The notes under the pieces were generated by a model that saw only the letters and a program-made list of their open reading frames with translations, did no database searches and was not told where the DNA came from. A stretch of DNA of 64,000 nt from Gluconacetobacter johannae (GTDB taxonomy: Bacteria > Pseudomonadota > Alphaproteobacteria > Acetobacterales > Acetobacteraceae): positions 1 to 64,000 of the forward strand of contig NZ_BAQK01000071.1 in NCBI RefSeq assembly GCF_025994435.1. The letters run 5' to 3'. Each line of letters begins with the position of its first letter. The stretch's first letter is position 1. Position numbers and translations under genes: made by a program. This document shows positions 51,033-60,127 of this stretch, piece by piece.

Positions 51033-51995
51033 ATGACCCAGACAATTTCCACCGACCTGCTCGTCATCGGGGCCGGGCCCGCCGGCTATACCGCCGCGAT
51101 CTATGCCGCGCGCGCCAACCTCAAGCCCGTCCTCGTCGCCGGCCTCCAGCCCGGAGGACAGTTGATGATCACCACGGACGTGGAGAATTATCCGGGGTTC
51201 GCCCGCGGCATCCAGGGCCCCGAACTGATGGAGCAGATGGCCGCCCAGGCCGCCCATGTGGGGACGCGGATCGTCCACGACATCATCACCGAATGCGACC
51301 TGAAGGGCCGGGGCGGCCCGGACGCGCCCTTCCGGCTGACGGGGGATTCGGGCGATGTCTACCTGGCGCGGTCGGTCGTCATCGCGACCGGCGCGCAGGC
51401 CCGGTGGCTGGGCATCCCCGGCGAGTCCCGCTACCAGGGCGCCGGGGTTTCGGCCTGCGCCACCTGCGACGGGTTCTTCTATCGCGGACGCACGGTGGCT
51501 GTCGTCGGCGGCGGCAACACGGCGGTCGAGGAAGCCCTGTACCTGACCCATCACGCCAGCCACGTCACCCTGATCCACCGTCGCGACCATTTGCGCGCCG
51601 AGCGCATCCTGCAGGACCGGCTGTTCGCCAACCCCCAGATCTCGGTGAAATGGAACACCGTGGTCGACGAAATCGTCGCCGACGCGACCCCCGCCGTCGT
51701 CACCGGCCTGAATGTGCGCGACACCGTGACCGGGCAGCGCGAACAGCTGGCGGTGGACGGCGTGTTCATCGCCATCGGCCACACCCCCAACACTGCAATA
51801 TTCCGCGATCAGGTCGAAACGGACGACGAAGGGTATATCGTCACCCCGCCGGGCGGCACACGCACCTCGGTCCCCGGCGTGTTCGCGGCCGGCGACGTGC
51901 AGGACCGCATTTTCCGCCAGGCGGTCACCGCCGCCGGAACGGGTTGCATGGCGGCGCTGGAGGCGGAACGTTACCTGGCGGGAATTTCGGACTGA
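51033..51995 (+). CDS. trxB: Thioredoxin reductase
   Basis: FAD/NADPH enzyme of 320 aa that reduces thioredoxin. FAD loop IGAGPAGYTAAIYAARA, redox pair Cys142/Cys145 in ACATCDGFF, NADPH loop VVGGGNTAVEEA, and GVFAAGDVQD near the C-terminus. Standard length. Flanked by a divergent Lrp regulator and a downstream LysR regulator. Confidence 0.97.
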   Translation: MTQTISTDLLVIGAGPAGYTAAIYAARANLKPVLVAGLQPGGQLMITTDVENYPGFARGIQGPELMEQMAAQAAHVGTRIVHDIITECDLKGRGGPDAPFRLTGDSGDVYLARSVVIATGAQARWLGIPGESRYQGAGVSACATCDGFFYRGRTVAVVGGGNTAVEEALYLTHHASHVTLIHRRDHLRAERILQDRLFANPQISVKWNTVVDEIVADATPAVVTGLNVRDTVTGQREQLAVDGVFIAIGHTPNTAIFRDQVETDDEGYIVTPPGGTRTSVPGVFAAGDVQDRIFRQAVTAAGTGCMAALEAERYLAGISD

Positions 51996-52083
51996 ATACC
52001 TTAATTCCTTGACCCGACCTTTTACTTCCGTCACCAAGATACATTGAATTCGCCAATGGCGCAGACAGAATCGGAGTATATGG

Positions 52084-52968
52084 GTGGACTGGGACAAACT
52101 CCGGATTTTCCATGCGGTGGCCGAAGCCGGTTCGTTCACGCATGCGGGTGATGTGCTGAATCTGAGCCAGTCTGCGGTCTCCCGTCAGATTTCGGCGCTG
52201 GAGGAAGCCCTTCAGGTTCCACTTTTCCACCGGCACGCGCGGGGGCTGATCCTGACGGAACAGGGCGAGACCCTGAACCAGACAGTGCGCGAAGTCTTTT
52301 CCAAGCTGGCAATGACCCAGTCGCTGCTGACCGAAAGCAAGGAAAAGGCCGCCGGACGCCTGCGCGTGACCACGACGTCCGGCTTTGGAACCTGCTGGCT
52401 GACGCCGCGCCTGCACCGGTTCATGGACGCCAATCCCGATATCGTCATCACCCTCATCCTCGAGGACAACGATCTCGACCTGGGCATGCGCGAAGCCGAT
52501 GTCGCCGTGCGGATGCACCCGCCGCGCCAGCCCGACCTGATCCAGCGCCATCTCGCGGATTTTCCGCTGCCGATCTACGCCTCCCCCAGCTATCTTGAGG
52601 AATTCGGCACCCCCGCCACGCTTGAGGATCTGTCGAAGCACAAGCTGGTGCTGTTCGGCGGCTATCATCCGCCGGTCCCGCACATCAACTGGCTGGCCGA
52701 GGCCGGCGTTCCGGCGGACGAGAAGCGTCCCGCGCGGGTCGAGGTCAACAGCCTCGCCGCCATGGCCGCCGCCATCGCGACAGGCGTCGGAATCGGGTCG
52801 ATTCCCCTTTATGCGGCGGCGCAGCACCCGAATCTGGTCAAGATCCTGACCGATATCCCGCTGCCCACGGTCGATGCCTATTTCGTCTATCCGGAGGAGC
52901 TTCGCACCTCCAAGCGCGTCGCCGTCTTCCGCGACTTCCTGCTGGCCGAAATCAACGGCCGCCACTGA
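52084..52968 (+). CDS. LysR-family transcriptional regulator
   Basis: A 294-aa regulator. Winged HTH at the N-terminus (FHAVAEAGSFTHAGDVLNLS, QSAVSRQISALEEAL) and a periplasmic-binding-like effector domain. GTG start at 52084; the sequence before it is AT-rich. It lies 88 bp after trxB and ends in a strong terminator, so it may be monocistronic or share the trxB transcript. The trxB-lysR neighbourhood is common in alphaproteobacteria. Target genes are not evident. Confidence 0.93.
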   Translation: MDWDKLRIFHAVAEAGSFTHAGDVLNLSQSAVSRQISALEEALQVPLFHRHARGLILTEQGETLNQTVREVFSKLAMTQSLLTESKEKAAGRLRVTTTSGFGTCWLTPRLHRFMDANPDIVITLILEDNDLDLGMREADVAVRMHPPRQPDLIQRHLADFPLPIYASPSYLEEFGTPATLEDLSKHKLVLFGGYHPPVPHINWLAEAGVPADEKRPARVEVNSLAAMAAAIATGVGIGSIPLYAAAQHPNLVKILTDIPLPTVDAYFVYPEELRTSKRVAVFRDFLLAEINGRH

Positions 52969-52996
52969 ACGGCATGGCCGCTATACGGCTTGAAGA

Positions 52997-53026
52997 AGGG
53001 CGACCGCATCGGTCGCCCTTTTTTTA
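52997..53026 (+). terminator. Rho-independent terminator after the LysR gene
   Basis: Perfect 10-bp stem AGGGCGACCG / CGGTCGCCCT with a three-base loop (CAT), followed by a run of seven T. The clearest intrinsic terminator in the window, 28 bp after the stop codon at 52968. Confidence 0.93.
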
Positions 53027-53093
53027 TCACTATTCTACCGAAGCCCACCCCGGGGCTCTGCCTCATAGGCGCCAAGCCATGGGAAAGGAAAGG

Positions 53094-53178
53094 TCGGGCG
53101 CTGCCCGAACCCGGCAAGGGCCTCGGCCCTTGCATCCCATTCGTTTATCCATGATCGGTGGGTTCGGGCAAAGCCCGA
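53094..53178. repeat. Cluster of three short hairpins, probable intergenic repeat element
   Basis: TCGGGC-GCT-GCCCGA (53094-53108), GCAAGGGCC-TC-GGCCCTTGC (53114-53133) and TCGGGC-AAA-GCCCGA (53164-53178). The first and third share identical arms. From memory, similar GC-rich hairpin strings are common between genes in acetic acid bacteria. They also lie downstream of the small minus-strand gene ending at 53179 and may terminate it. Confidence 0.6.
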
Positions 53179-53394
53179 CTACAGCGGCCGGTGCGCCCGG
53201 TCCATCAGGCGGCGCCAGCCGGCCTTGATCTGCGCCAGCAGCGGATTCGGCTGCGCCGCCGCTGCAATGACGGTCTTCCGGTCGTCCTCCTTCCGGCTCA
53301 GCCATTTATCCAGGCTGACACCGGCCTTGGCGGCCCGCCGCGCTTCATATGCCTGCTTTCCCATACCGCCCTGCTGCACACGCTGATCGGCCAC
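53179..53394 (-). CDS. Small basic protein, unknown function
   Basis: A 71-aa protein, MADQRVQQGGMGKQAYEARR at its start, helical and rich in Lys, Arg and Ala, with a Trp pair (KAGWRRLMDRAHRPL) near the end. No signal peptide. AGGCGG lies shortly before the ATG. Not recognised; plausible as a conserved small cytoplasmic protein of this family. Confidence 0.55.
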   Translation of the reverse strand: MADQRVQQGGMGKQAYEARRAAKAGVSLDKWLSRKEDDRKTVIAAAAQPNPLLAQIKAGWRRLMDRAHRPL

Positions 53395-53553
53395 CGCCTG
53401 TCTCCCTCACACCGTCAAAACAGGTCGCGTCCAGGCCCGGCCCCAAAGGCACGGCACGTCCCGTCGAACCATCTGAACAGGCTTCATAAAACAAAAAACC
53501 AGAGAGCACACGCAATGGATCATGCCCGGCGCAACGCGTCCCCGGCCCCGGAT

Positions 53554-53844
53554 CTAGCTGTGGCGGCGCCCCGTCCGCTTGAGCTGGCAACGGCGCGAAA
53601 GGTCGCGATAGAACATCGCCTGTCCGATCGGCGCGAAATAACGGTGCCGGCCGATGGCGCGCAGCTTGTGGCCCGGCGCCGCGATGACGGCATCATGGCT
53701 CGCGCACAGATGCGCGGCCAAACCTGATCTGTGGCTATGGGCATGCCGGGCCTGACCGGCCCACGCCGGCCCCGCGACGCCAAACGCCATGACGGCAATC
53801 ATCAGAAGAACCGAGATCACGCCTCGCACCCCGCGCCCTTTCAT
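53554..53844 (-). CDS. Small exported protein, unknown function
   Basis: A 96-aa protein with a signal peptide (VISVLLMIAVMAFGVAGPAWA), then a His/Arg-rich mature part of about 67 residues with two cysteines (LCASH and RRCQLK). GGAAGA is found upstream of the ATG with long spacing. No family recognised. Confidence 0.6.
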   Translation of the reverse strand: MKGRGVRGVISVLLMIAVMAFGVAGPAWAGQARHAHSHRSGLAAHLCASHDAVIAAPGHKLRAIGRHRYFAPIGQAMFYRDLSRRCQLKRTGRRHS

Positions 53845-54000
53845 GGCCCAGCATCTTCCATAGAAAAGGACTCATAACAGCAGCAACGGGAACATACCAG
53901 GAACATTTGCAAGGAAGACAGCCTTCCTCCAGCAACCGTGGCCGGAAAGGCTCAGATGTCGGTTCCGAACGCGTCCCTCGATGACCTTGCCGAAAGCCGC

Positions 54001-54300
54001 TCACTCATCCGTCGAAAGGGCCTGATGATTCACCCTCTCGCGCAATTCCTTGCCGGCCTTGAAGAAGGGGACGAGTTTTTCATCCACCGACACCATGTCG
54101 CCGGTGCGGGGGTTGCGTCCGGTGCGGGCATCACGCTTCTTGACCGTGAAGGCGCCAAAGCCGCGCAATTCCACCCGATCCCCCCGTGTAAGGGCGGCGC
54201 TGATCTCGTTGAAGATCGTCTGGACGATCAATTCGACATCACGACCGAGAAGGTGCGGATTCGCCGCGGCAAGTTCGGCGATCAGCTCCGATTTGGTCAT
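54001..54300 (-). CDS. ihfB: Integration host factor subunit beta
   Basis: DNA-bending HU/IHF protein of 99 aa. RGFGAFTVKKRDARTGRNPRTG is the beta-arm with the intercalating proline; TKSELIAELAAANPHL at the N-terminus identifies the beta subunit. It forms a heterodimer with IhfA, which is not in this window. Co-directional with sppA, 20 bp downstream of it. Confidence 0.96.
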   Translation of the reverse strand: MTKSELIAELAAANPHLLGRDVELIVQTIFNEISAALTRGDRVELRGFGAFTVKKRDARTGRNPRTGDMVSVDEKLVPFFKAGKELRERVNHQALSTDE

Positions 54301-54320
54301 CCATCCCTCCCGAATGCGGC

Positions 54321-55286
54321 TTAAGGTTTCCAGATCGCAACGGCCCCGTCAAGCGCAACGCCTTGTGAAAGCACACTTCCTGTCCACTCGTCATCCAGAA
54401 TCAAACCCAGGATACCACCAATCGCCCGGCGCAGCCACGGCCGTGCCGAACGGACCCTCAGATCAGTAACGGGTATGGCCTCCGAGAGATGCTGCGTCTG
54501 GATCAGCCACGCCTTCGCATCCGCCTCGGTCCCGATCTGGTCGACCAGGCCCAGCGCCAGCGCCTGCCGCCCGGTATAGGGGCGACCATCCGCCAGCGCC
54601 CGCACCCGTTCGACCGGCAGATGGCGGCCCTGGGCCACCATGGTCACGAACTGGTCGAACAGATCGGCGACCACGCCCTGAAGCATCTGGCGCCCATCGG
54701 ACGACAGCGGCTGCACCACCGAGGGCTGCCCCTTCATCGGGCCGGACACCAGCTGGTCCACCTTGACGCCCAGATGGTCCAGCAGGCCCGAGACATCCGG
54801 GGCCTCCATAATCACGCCGATCGACCCTGTCAGGGTCGATTGCGCGGCGAACAGGCGCCGACCCGGAACCGAGATCATGTACCCCGCCGACGCCGCGACT
54901 CCCCCCATCGAGACCACGACCGGCTTGCGGGCGGCGAATCGGGCGATCGCGTCATGCAGGGCCTCGCCCCCGCTGACCGACCCGCCAGGGCTGTCCACGA
55001 CCAGGATCATGCCCCGGACCGACGTCCCCGTCGTCGCCTGGTCGATCAGTTCCAGTTGCTTGCGATTGTCGGCGCCGATCACCCCGGTAATCCGCAAGCG
55101 CACAAGGTGATCGCGCTGCACCACGCCGCCGGCAGGGAACAGCGAATGGCTGCCGGCGGCGACCAGCGCCACCACAAAGGCGGCGACGGCCGTCACCCGC
55201 CACACCAGCAGGCGCCGCTTCAGGCGCAACCGGTCAACGGCAAGGTCGGGATCAGGCGCCATCGCGCCCGATCCCTCCCATGACAT
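54321..55286 (-). CDS. sppA: Signal peptide peptidase SppA (S49)
   Basis: Membrane-anchored serine-lysine protease (321 aa) that degrades cleaved signal peptides. One N-terminal helix (VTAVAAFVVALVAAGSHSLF), the VDSPGGSVSGGEALHDAI segment, the catalytic Ser in TLTGSIGVIM, and the general-base Lys in SGPMKGQPS. Short single-domain form. M9 (55262) is an alternative start. Likely co-transcribed with ihfB. Confidence 0.93.
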   Translation of the reverse strand: MSWEGSGAMAPDPDLAVDRLRLKRRLLVWRVTAVAAFVVALVAAGSHSLFPAGGVVQRDHLVRLRITGVIGADNRKQLELIDQATTGTSVRGMILVVDSPGGSVSGGEALHDAIARFAARKPVVVSMGGVAASAGYMISVPGRRLFAAQSTLTGSIGVIMEAPDVSGLLDHLGVKVDQLVSGPMKGQPSVVQPLSSDGRQMLQGVVADLFDQFVTMVAQGRHLPVERVRALADGRPYTGRQALALGLVDQIGTEADAKAWLIQTQHLSEAIPVTDLRVRSARPWLRRAIGGILGLILDDEWTGSVLSQGVALDGAVAIWKP

Positions 55287-55304
55287 GCACAGTCCGCATC
55301 GCGA

Positions 55305-55793
55305 TTACTGCGCTGCGGCCTTGCGACCCCGCCGCGCCGGCTTGCCCACATCCTCGGCGGCCGGAGCCTCCTCGGTCACGGCGGTGATCTTGCGACCCAA
55401 CCCGATCTCACGCGCCAGGGTCGAGCGGCGCTCGGCGTAGTTGGGGGCGACCATCGGATAGTCCGAGGGCAGGCCCCAGCGTTCGCGATACTGTTCCGGG
55501 GTCATGCCGTAGGCGCTCTGCAGATGGCGCTTCAGCATTTTCAGCTTCTTTCCGTCCTCCAGGCAGACGATATAGTCGGGGAAGACCGAGCGCTTGATCG
55601 GCACCGCGGGCTGCAGCTTCTCGGGCTCGGGCGCCGCCTGGCCCAGGGATGTCAGGGCCTGGTAAACCTGCCGGATCAGATCCGGAACCCCGTCGGCCAC
55701 GACAGTGTTATTCGAGACATGCGCCGACACGATCTGCGCCGTGAGCTCCAGCAAGGGGGCATCCTGCTCAATTTCAGACATACTGTTTTCCAT
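55305..55793 (-). CDS. mucR: MucR-family transcriptional regulator
   Basis: A 162-aa Ros/MucR regulator with a family zinc-finger core YIVCLEDGKKLKMLKRHL, then MTPEQYRERWGLPSDYPMVA and AERRSTLAREIGLG, which define the family. Downstream of the first His the expected second zinc-binding His is not obvious (QSAYG in its place). MucR proteins bind AT-rich DNA, often repress surface polysaccharide and motility genes and repress themselves; the gap upstream (55794-55905) is strongly AT-rich, fitting autoregulation. M5 (55781) is an alternative start. Confidence 0.93.
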   Translation of the reverse strand: MENSMSEIEQDAPLLELTAQIVSAHVSNNTVVADGVPDLIRQVYQALTSLGQAAPEPEKLQPAVPIKRSVFPDYIVCLEDGKKLKMLKRHLQSAYGMTPEQYRERWGLPSDYPMVAPNYAERRSTLAREIGLGRKITAVTEEAPAAEDVGKPARRGRKAAAQ

Positions 55794-55905
55794 TCTGTTA
55801 TTCTGCTTAAAGTTTCTTCGTATTGAATTTTTTTGTGGTCAACTTTCAAATTGTATCAACACCAAATAATTAATACAACGCCCTTTCCTGATTGCGCTGG
55901 AATCC

Positions 55906-56862
55906 ATGATAACCATACCCCATCCTGAAAGTATAAATCCACCCTTGGTTGTATTCGGCAGCGTCAATATCGACGTAGTCGCGCGCCTTGAGCACCTGCC
56001 CGCCCCCGGCGAGACGCTGCACGCCCTGGGCGCGCATCTGGGGCTGGGCGGCAAGGGCGCCAACCAGGCGGTCGCGGTCGCGCGCCTGGGGTCCCCGGTC
56101 GTGCTGGCCGGCCGCACGGGCGACGACATGTTCGCCGATTACGCGCGCGCGGCCCTGCTGCGCGAGGGCGTCGACCCCGACCATCTGCTCCGCACGCCCC
56201 GGCACATGACCGGCCTGGCGATGATCTCCACCGACGCCGCGGGGGAAAACAGCATCGCCGTCGCCGGTGGCGCCAACATGACCATGGACGAATCGGACGT
56301 CGCGCGGCTGGTTCCGCTGCTGTCCGCCAACGCCGTCGTGCTGATGCAATGCGAAATCCCGATGGATGTCATCCTTGCCGCCGCCCGCCGGATCGCCGCG
56401 ATCGGGGCGCTGCTGGTGCTGGACCCGGCGCCGGTTCCCGCCGCCGGCCTGCCCGACGCGCTGTTCGGCCTGGCCGGCGTGATGACCCCCAACGAAACCG
56501 AGACCGAATTGCTGACCGGCCTGCGCCCCCACGATGCCGACAGCGCGCTGGAGGCCGCGCGGCGCCTGCACGCGCGCGGCCTGGAACGCGCCATCGTCAA
56601 GCTCGGCGCCCGGGGCGTCGTGTTCTCCGACGCCAGGGGACACGGATTCGTCCCGCCATTCCAGGTTGCGGCCATCGACAGCGTGGCGGCGGGCGATTGC
56701 TTCAATGGCGGGCTGGCGGTCGCCCTGTCACGGAGAATGGATCTGGCCCACGCGACGCGATTCGCCGCCGCCTGCGGCGCCCTGGCCACCACCCGCAAGG
56801 GCGCATCCGAAGCCGCCCCCACCCTGGCGGAGGTCGAGGCCCTGCTGGCCGCCCAGCCCTGA
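55906..56862 (+). CDS. rbsK: Ribokinase
   Basis: PfkB-family sugar kinase of 318 aa. N-terminal VVFGSVNIDVVARLEHLPAPG, first signature GGKGANQAVAVARLG, and second signature DSVAAGDCFNGGLA with the catalytic Asp. Phosphorylates ribose at O5; the pattern is closest to ribokinase, though related nucleoside or sugar kinases remain possible. Divergent from mucR over a 112-bp AT-rich gap, so MucR could control it. Confidence 0.92.
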   Translation: MITIPHPESINPPLVVFGSVNIDVVARLEHLPAPGETLHALGAHLGLGGKGANQAVAVARLGSPVVLAGRTGDDMFADYARAALLREGVDPDHLLRTPRHMTGLAMISTDAAGENSIAVAGGANMTMDESDVARLVPLLSANAVVLMQCEIPMDVILAAARRIAAIGALLVLDPAPVPAAGLPDALFGLAGVMTPNETETELLTGLRPHDADSALEAARRLHARGLERAIVKLGARGVVFSDARGHGFVPPFQVAAIDSVAAGDCFNGGLAVALSRRMDLAHATRFAAACGALATTRKGASEAAPTLAEVEALLAAQP

Positions 56863-56950
56863 GAAGCCCGCTTTGGCAGGGGCGGCGTTTGGGTACATGA
56901 TCGCCGCCCGACACACCGGAAGCCTGTCGCGGCAGGCGTCAGGAGGCATC

Positions 56951-57640
56951 ATGATCGACCTGTACTACTGGACGACGCCCAACGGGCACAAGATCACGCT
57001 GTTCCTCGAGGAAACCGGCCTGCCCTACCGGCTGTTCCCGGTGAATATCGGCAAGGGGGAACAATTCGCCCCGGACTTCCTCAAGATCGCCCCGAACAAC
57101 CGGATCCCCGCCATCGTGGACAACGACCCGGCCGATGGCGGCCCGCCGATCCCGATGTTCGAATCCGGATCGATTCTCCATTACCTCGGCCGCAAGACCG
57201 GCCGGTTCCTGCCCACCACGCTGCGTGCGGAAACCGAAACCATGACATGGCTGTTCTGGCAGATGGGCGGCCTGGGCCCCATGGCCGGGCAGAACCACCA
57301 TTTCCGCCTCTACGCGCCCGAGAAGATTCCCTATGCGATCGAACGCTACACCAAGGAAACGCAGCGTCTGTACGGCGTGCTCGACCGCCATCTGACAGGG
57401 CGCGACTTCATCGTGGGCGACAGCTACACCATCGCCGACATGGCCTGCTATCCCTGGATCCTGCCGGTGAACCAGGGTCAGGACCTGACGCAGTTCCCCA
57501 ACCTGCGCCTGTGGCACGAGCGTATCGCGGCCCGCCCGGCGACCCGGCGGGCCTACAGCCTGGTCGATGCGGTGCGTAACGGCACGCCCCCGGTGCGCGA
57601 CCCCGCCGACCGCGCGGCGATCTACGCCACCCTCGACTGA
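56951..57640 (+). CDS. yfcG: YfcG-like glutathione S-transferase (disulfide-bond oxidoreductase)
   Basis: A 229-aa Nu-class GST. The N-terminal motif TTPNGHKITLFLEE replaces the usual Cys/Ser/Tyr with Thr-Asn, and APNNRIPAIVD, LFWQMGGLGPMAGQNHHF and YAIERYTKETQRLYGVL follow E. coli YfcG closely. This class reduces disulfides using two glutathiones. AGGAGG directly before the ATG at 56951 is the best ribosome site in the region. Confidence 0.95.
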   Translation: MIDLYYWTTPNGHKITLFLEETGLPYRLFPVNIGKGEQFAPDFLKIAPNNRIPAIVDNDPADGGPPIPMFESGSILHYLGRKTGRFLPTTLRAETETMTWLFWQMGGLGPMAGQNHHFRLYAPEKIPYAIERYTKETQRLYGVLDRHLTGRDFIVGDSYTIADMACYPWILPVNQGQDLTQFPNLRLWHERIAARPATRRAYSLVDAVRNGTPPVRDPADRAAIYATLD

Positions 57641-57649
57641 CCCCCTTCC

Positions 57650-57677
57650 CCGGCCAGGCCAGGCCGGGCCTGGCCGG
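57650..57677 (+). terminator. Possible terminator after the GST gene
   Basis: Perfect 9-bp stem CCGGCCAGG / CCTGGCCGG with a 10-base loop, 10 bp after the stop codon. No T tract follows, so this may depend on Rho or be a repeat-type hairpin. Confidence 0.45.
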
Positions 57678-57868
57678 CTGCCTTGCCTGCCCCGACAACT
57701 CCTGCCCCCGTCCCGCGTCATCATCCGCATCCACTGCCGGTCCAGGGCCACATGCCTGGACCCAGACACAGATGCCTGGATGACTGATATGCACGCCCGC
57801 CACCGTTACCGTCCGACGCCTTCTGTTCTATCACCGGATGTCCCCCGTCGTGCCGGAAGCCGTGCATC

Positions 57869-60058
57869 GTGCCTGTCGCCCAGAGTTCCGTTTCCGCCTT
57901 GCTGGCCCGCCTGTCGCTGTGGCGTCCACGTACCATCCGTCCACCGGGCCATGACCGGTTGAACCGGCTGAAATGGCTGTATGCGCCCAAGGCCGATGCC
58001 CTGGGCTTTGCCATCCGGACGACGATCGCGGCCCTGCTGTCGCTGGTCGTGGCGCTGTGGATGGAACTGGACAGTCCGCAATGGGCGCCGATGACGGTCT
58101 GGATCGTCGCCCAGGGATCACGCGGCGAAAGCCTGTCCAAGGCGCGCTGGCGCCTGGTCGGCACGGCCGTCGGCGCGGTATCGGCCGTGGCCCTGATCGC
58201 GGCCTTTCCCCAGGCGCCCTGGCTGTTCTTCCCCGCGATCGGGATCTGGATCGGCCTGTGCTGCGGACTGGCGACGCTGGTGCGGAATTTCCGGTCCTAC
58301 GCGCTGGTCCTGTCGGGCTATACCTGCGCCATCATCGCGCTGGATGCGATCCGCAGCCCCGACGACGTGTTCATGATCGCCATGTCGCGCTCGACCTACA
58401 TCATCCTGGGCCTCGTCTGCGAAAGCCTGATCGCGGGCCTGTTCTCCCATAACCTGGCCCAGACCGCCCGCCGCAATATCCGCGAAAAGCTGCAGACCGC
58501 GCTGTCCAGCGCCTCGGTCGCCATCGCGGACCTGCTGGCGGGGGACGAACAGGCTTTCGTAAGGTCCCGCGCCCTGTTCGGCACGATCCTGTCGATCAAC
58601 GACCAGATCGAATTCAGCGAGATCGAAATGGGCCCGCACGGGCACGAGGGCGACCACGCCCGCGCGGCGCTGGCGGCCGTGTCGGTCCTGCTGTCGCGCG
58701 GGCTGGGCATGACGGCGCGCATGAAGGCGCTGGGCACCGCGCCCCAGGCCTTCGTCGAGACATCGCTGCTGGTGCGGACCTTCCTGCTGGCCCTGGCGCC
58801 GCGCCTGCAGGACGACGGCGGCGTTCCCCTGGTGATCGAGGACCTGCGATCGTTACGCGCCGTCTGCCGCCAGCAGGTCGTCAACGCCCTGACCGAGGAG
58901 ACCAGCGGCCAGCATCCCCCCGGCAGTCCCGAGATCCAGGCCCTGCTGGATCTGCGTATCCTGCACAGCGCGCTGGAAGAACTTCTGGCCGAACTGCAGC
59001 AGGCGATCGAGGAATTCGACGCCAGCCAGCACGCGGTGCGCGGCGACCATTTCCATTTCCGCCTGCAATCGCACCGCGACCTGAAGGAAGCCGCACATAA
59101 CGGCATCCGCGCCGCCGTCGCCATCACTTCGGCCGGCCTGATCTGGGAGGTCACGTCCTGGCCCAACGGCCTGGGCTTCATCACCATGGTGGCCGTCACC
59201 TGCGGCCTGTTCGCGACGCGGGAAAACCCGGTCGTCGGCACGATGAACTTCCTGCGCGGCGCGATCTGGGCCGTCGGTGTCTCGTGCGTCCTGGTGATGC
59301 TGATCCTGCCGCGCCCGGCCGAGTATGAAATGCTGGCCGCCTGCCTGGCGCTGCCGATGATCGCCGGCGGCCTGGCCACCCGCAATCCCTCCACCGCCGG
59401 GGCCGCGGCGGCTTACACGCTGTTCCTGCCCAACCTGGTGGGGCCGTCCAACCAGGGACGCCTGAACGAAATCGCGTATTTCAACACCTCGTTCGCCCTG
59501 CTGTGCAGCATCGGCTTCGCCGTGCTGATCTTCAAGACCATCCTGCCGTTCGACAGCGCCGATGAAAGATGGCGGATGCGTAACCGCAACCTCCACGACC
59601 TTCGCCACCTGGCCTCGGCGACGCCCGTGCCGCATGTCCGGGACTGGATCGGCCGCAACACCGACCGGTTCTCGCGCCTGATCCGGCATGCCGGCCCCAC
59701 GCCTACACCAACGATCGAGGCCTATCTGCAAGGCACCCTGTCGGCGATGACCATCGGCCTGAACATCATCCGGCTGCGTACCGTGCTGGCCCGGGACCAG
59801 TTGCCGCTTCAGGCGCGTCGCCCCATTACCCTGGTCCTGGGCCGCATGGCGCAGTTCACCGGCCGCTACGGCCGGACCGCCAGGACCGCCCGCGCCGCCA
59901 CGGCCAGCCTGCGCCGGATCGAAGCGTACGAAACCAATATCGGCGCGCGCATCGAAATGACCCGCGCCATCGCCTACCTGCTGGTGATCTCGTACGAACT
60001 CGACGCCAACGCCGCCTTCCTCGACGCCTCCCGGCCCTATCGCGTCACCTCGGCATGA
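57869..60058 (+). CDS. FUSC-family inner-membrane transporter
   Basis: A 729-aa protein with two blocks of about five helices (residues 40-185 and 385-525) separated by a cytoplasmic helical domain, the fusaric-acid-resistance/aromatic-carboxylate exporter architecture. SPQWAPMTVWIVAQGSRGES in block one and GLGFITMVAVTCGLFATREN in block two are the family repeats. It usually works with a small membrane protein and an MFP subunit, which are not next to it here. GTG start with GGAAG upstream. Confidence 0.88.
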   Translation: MPVAQSSVSALLARLSLWRPRTIRPPGHDRLNRLKWLYAPKADALGFAIRTTIAALLSLVVALWMELDSPQWAPMTVWIVAQGSRGESLSKARWRLVGTAVGAVSAVALIAAFPQAPWLFFPAIGIWIGLCCGLATLVRNFRSYALVLSGYTCAIIALDAIRSPDDVFMIAMSRSTYIILGLVCESLIAGLFSHNLAQTARRNIREKLQTALSSASVAIADLLAGDEQAFVRSRALFGTILSINDQIEFSEIEMGPHGHEGDHARAALAAVSVLLSRGLGMTARMKALGTAPQAFVETSLLVRTFLLALAPRLQDDGGVPLVIEDLRSLRAVCRQQVVNALTEETSGQHPPGSPEIQALLDLRILHSALEELLAELQQAIEEFDASQHAVRGDHFHFRLQSHRDLKEAAHNGIRAAVAITSAGLIWEVTSWPNGLGFITMVAVTCGLFATRENPVVGTMNFLRGAIWAVGVSCVLVMLILPRPAEYEMLAACLALPMIAGGLATRNPSTAGAAAAYTLFLPNLVGPSNQGRLNEIAYFNTSFALLCSIGFAVLIFKTILPFDSADERWRMRNRNLHDLRHLASATPVPHVRDWIGRNTDRFSRLIRHAGPTPTPTIEAYLQGTLSAMTIGLNIIRLRTVLARDQLPLQARRPITLVLGRMAQFTGRYGRTARTARAATASLRRIEAYETNIGARIEMTRAIAYLLVISYELDANAAFLDASRPYRVTSA

Positions 60059-60127
60059 CGCGGCTTTCGCCGGGCGGCTGAAACGGGCACAACCCATCCA
60101 TCGCCGATCCAGCGCCGAGCCCCATTG

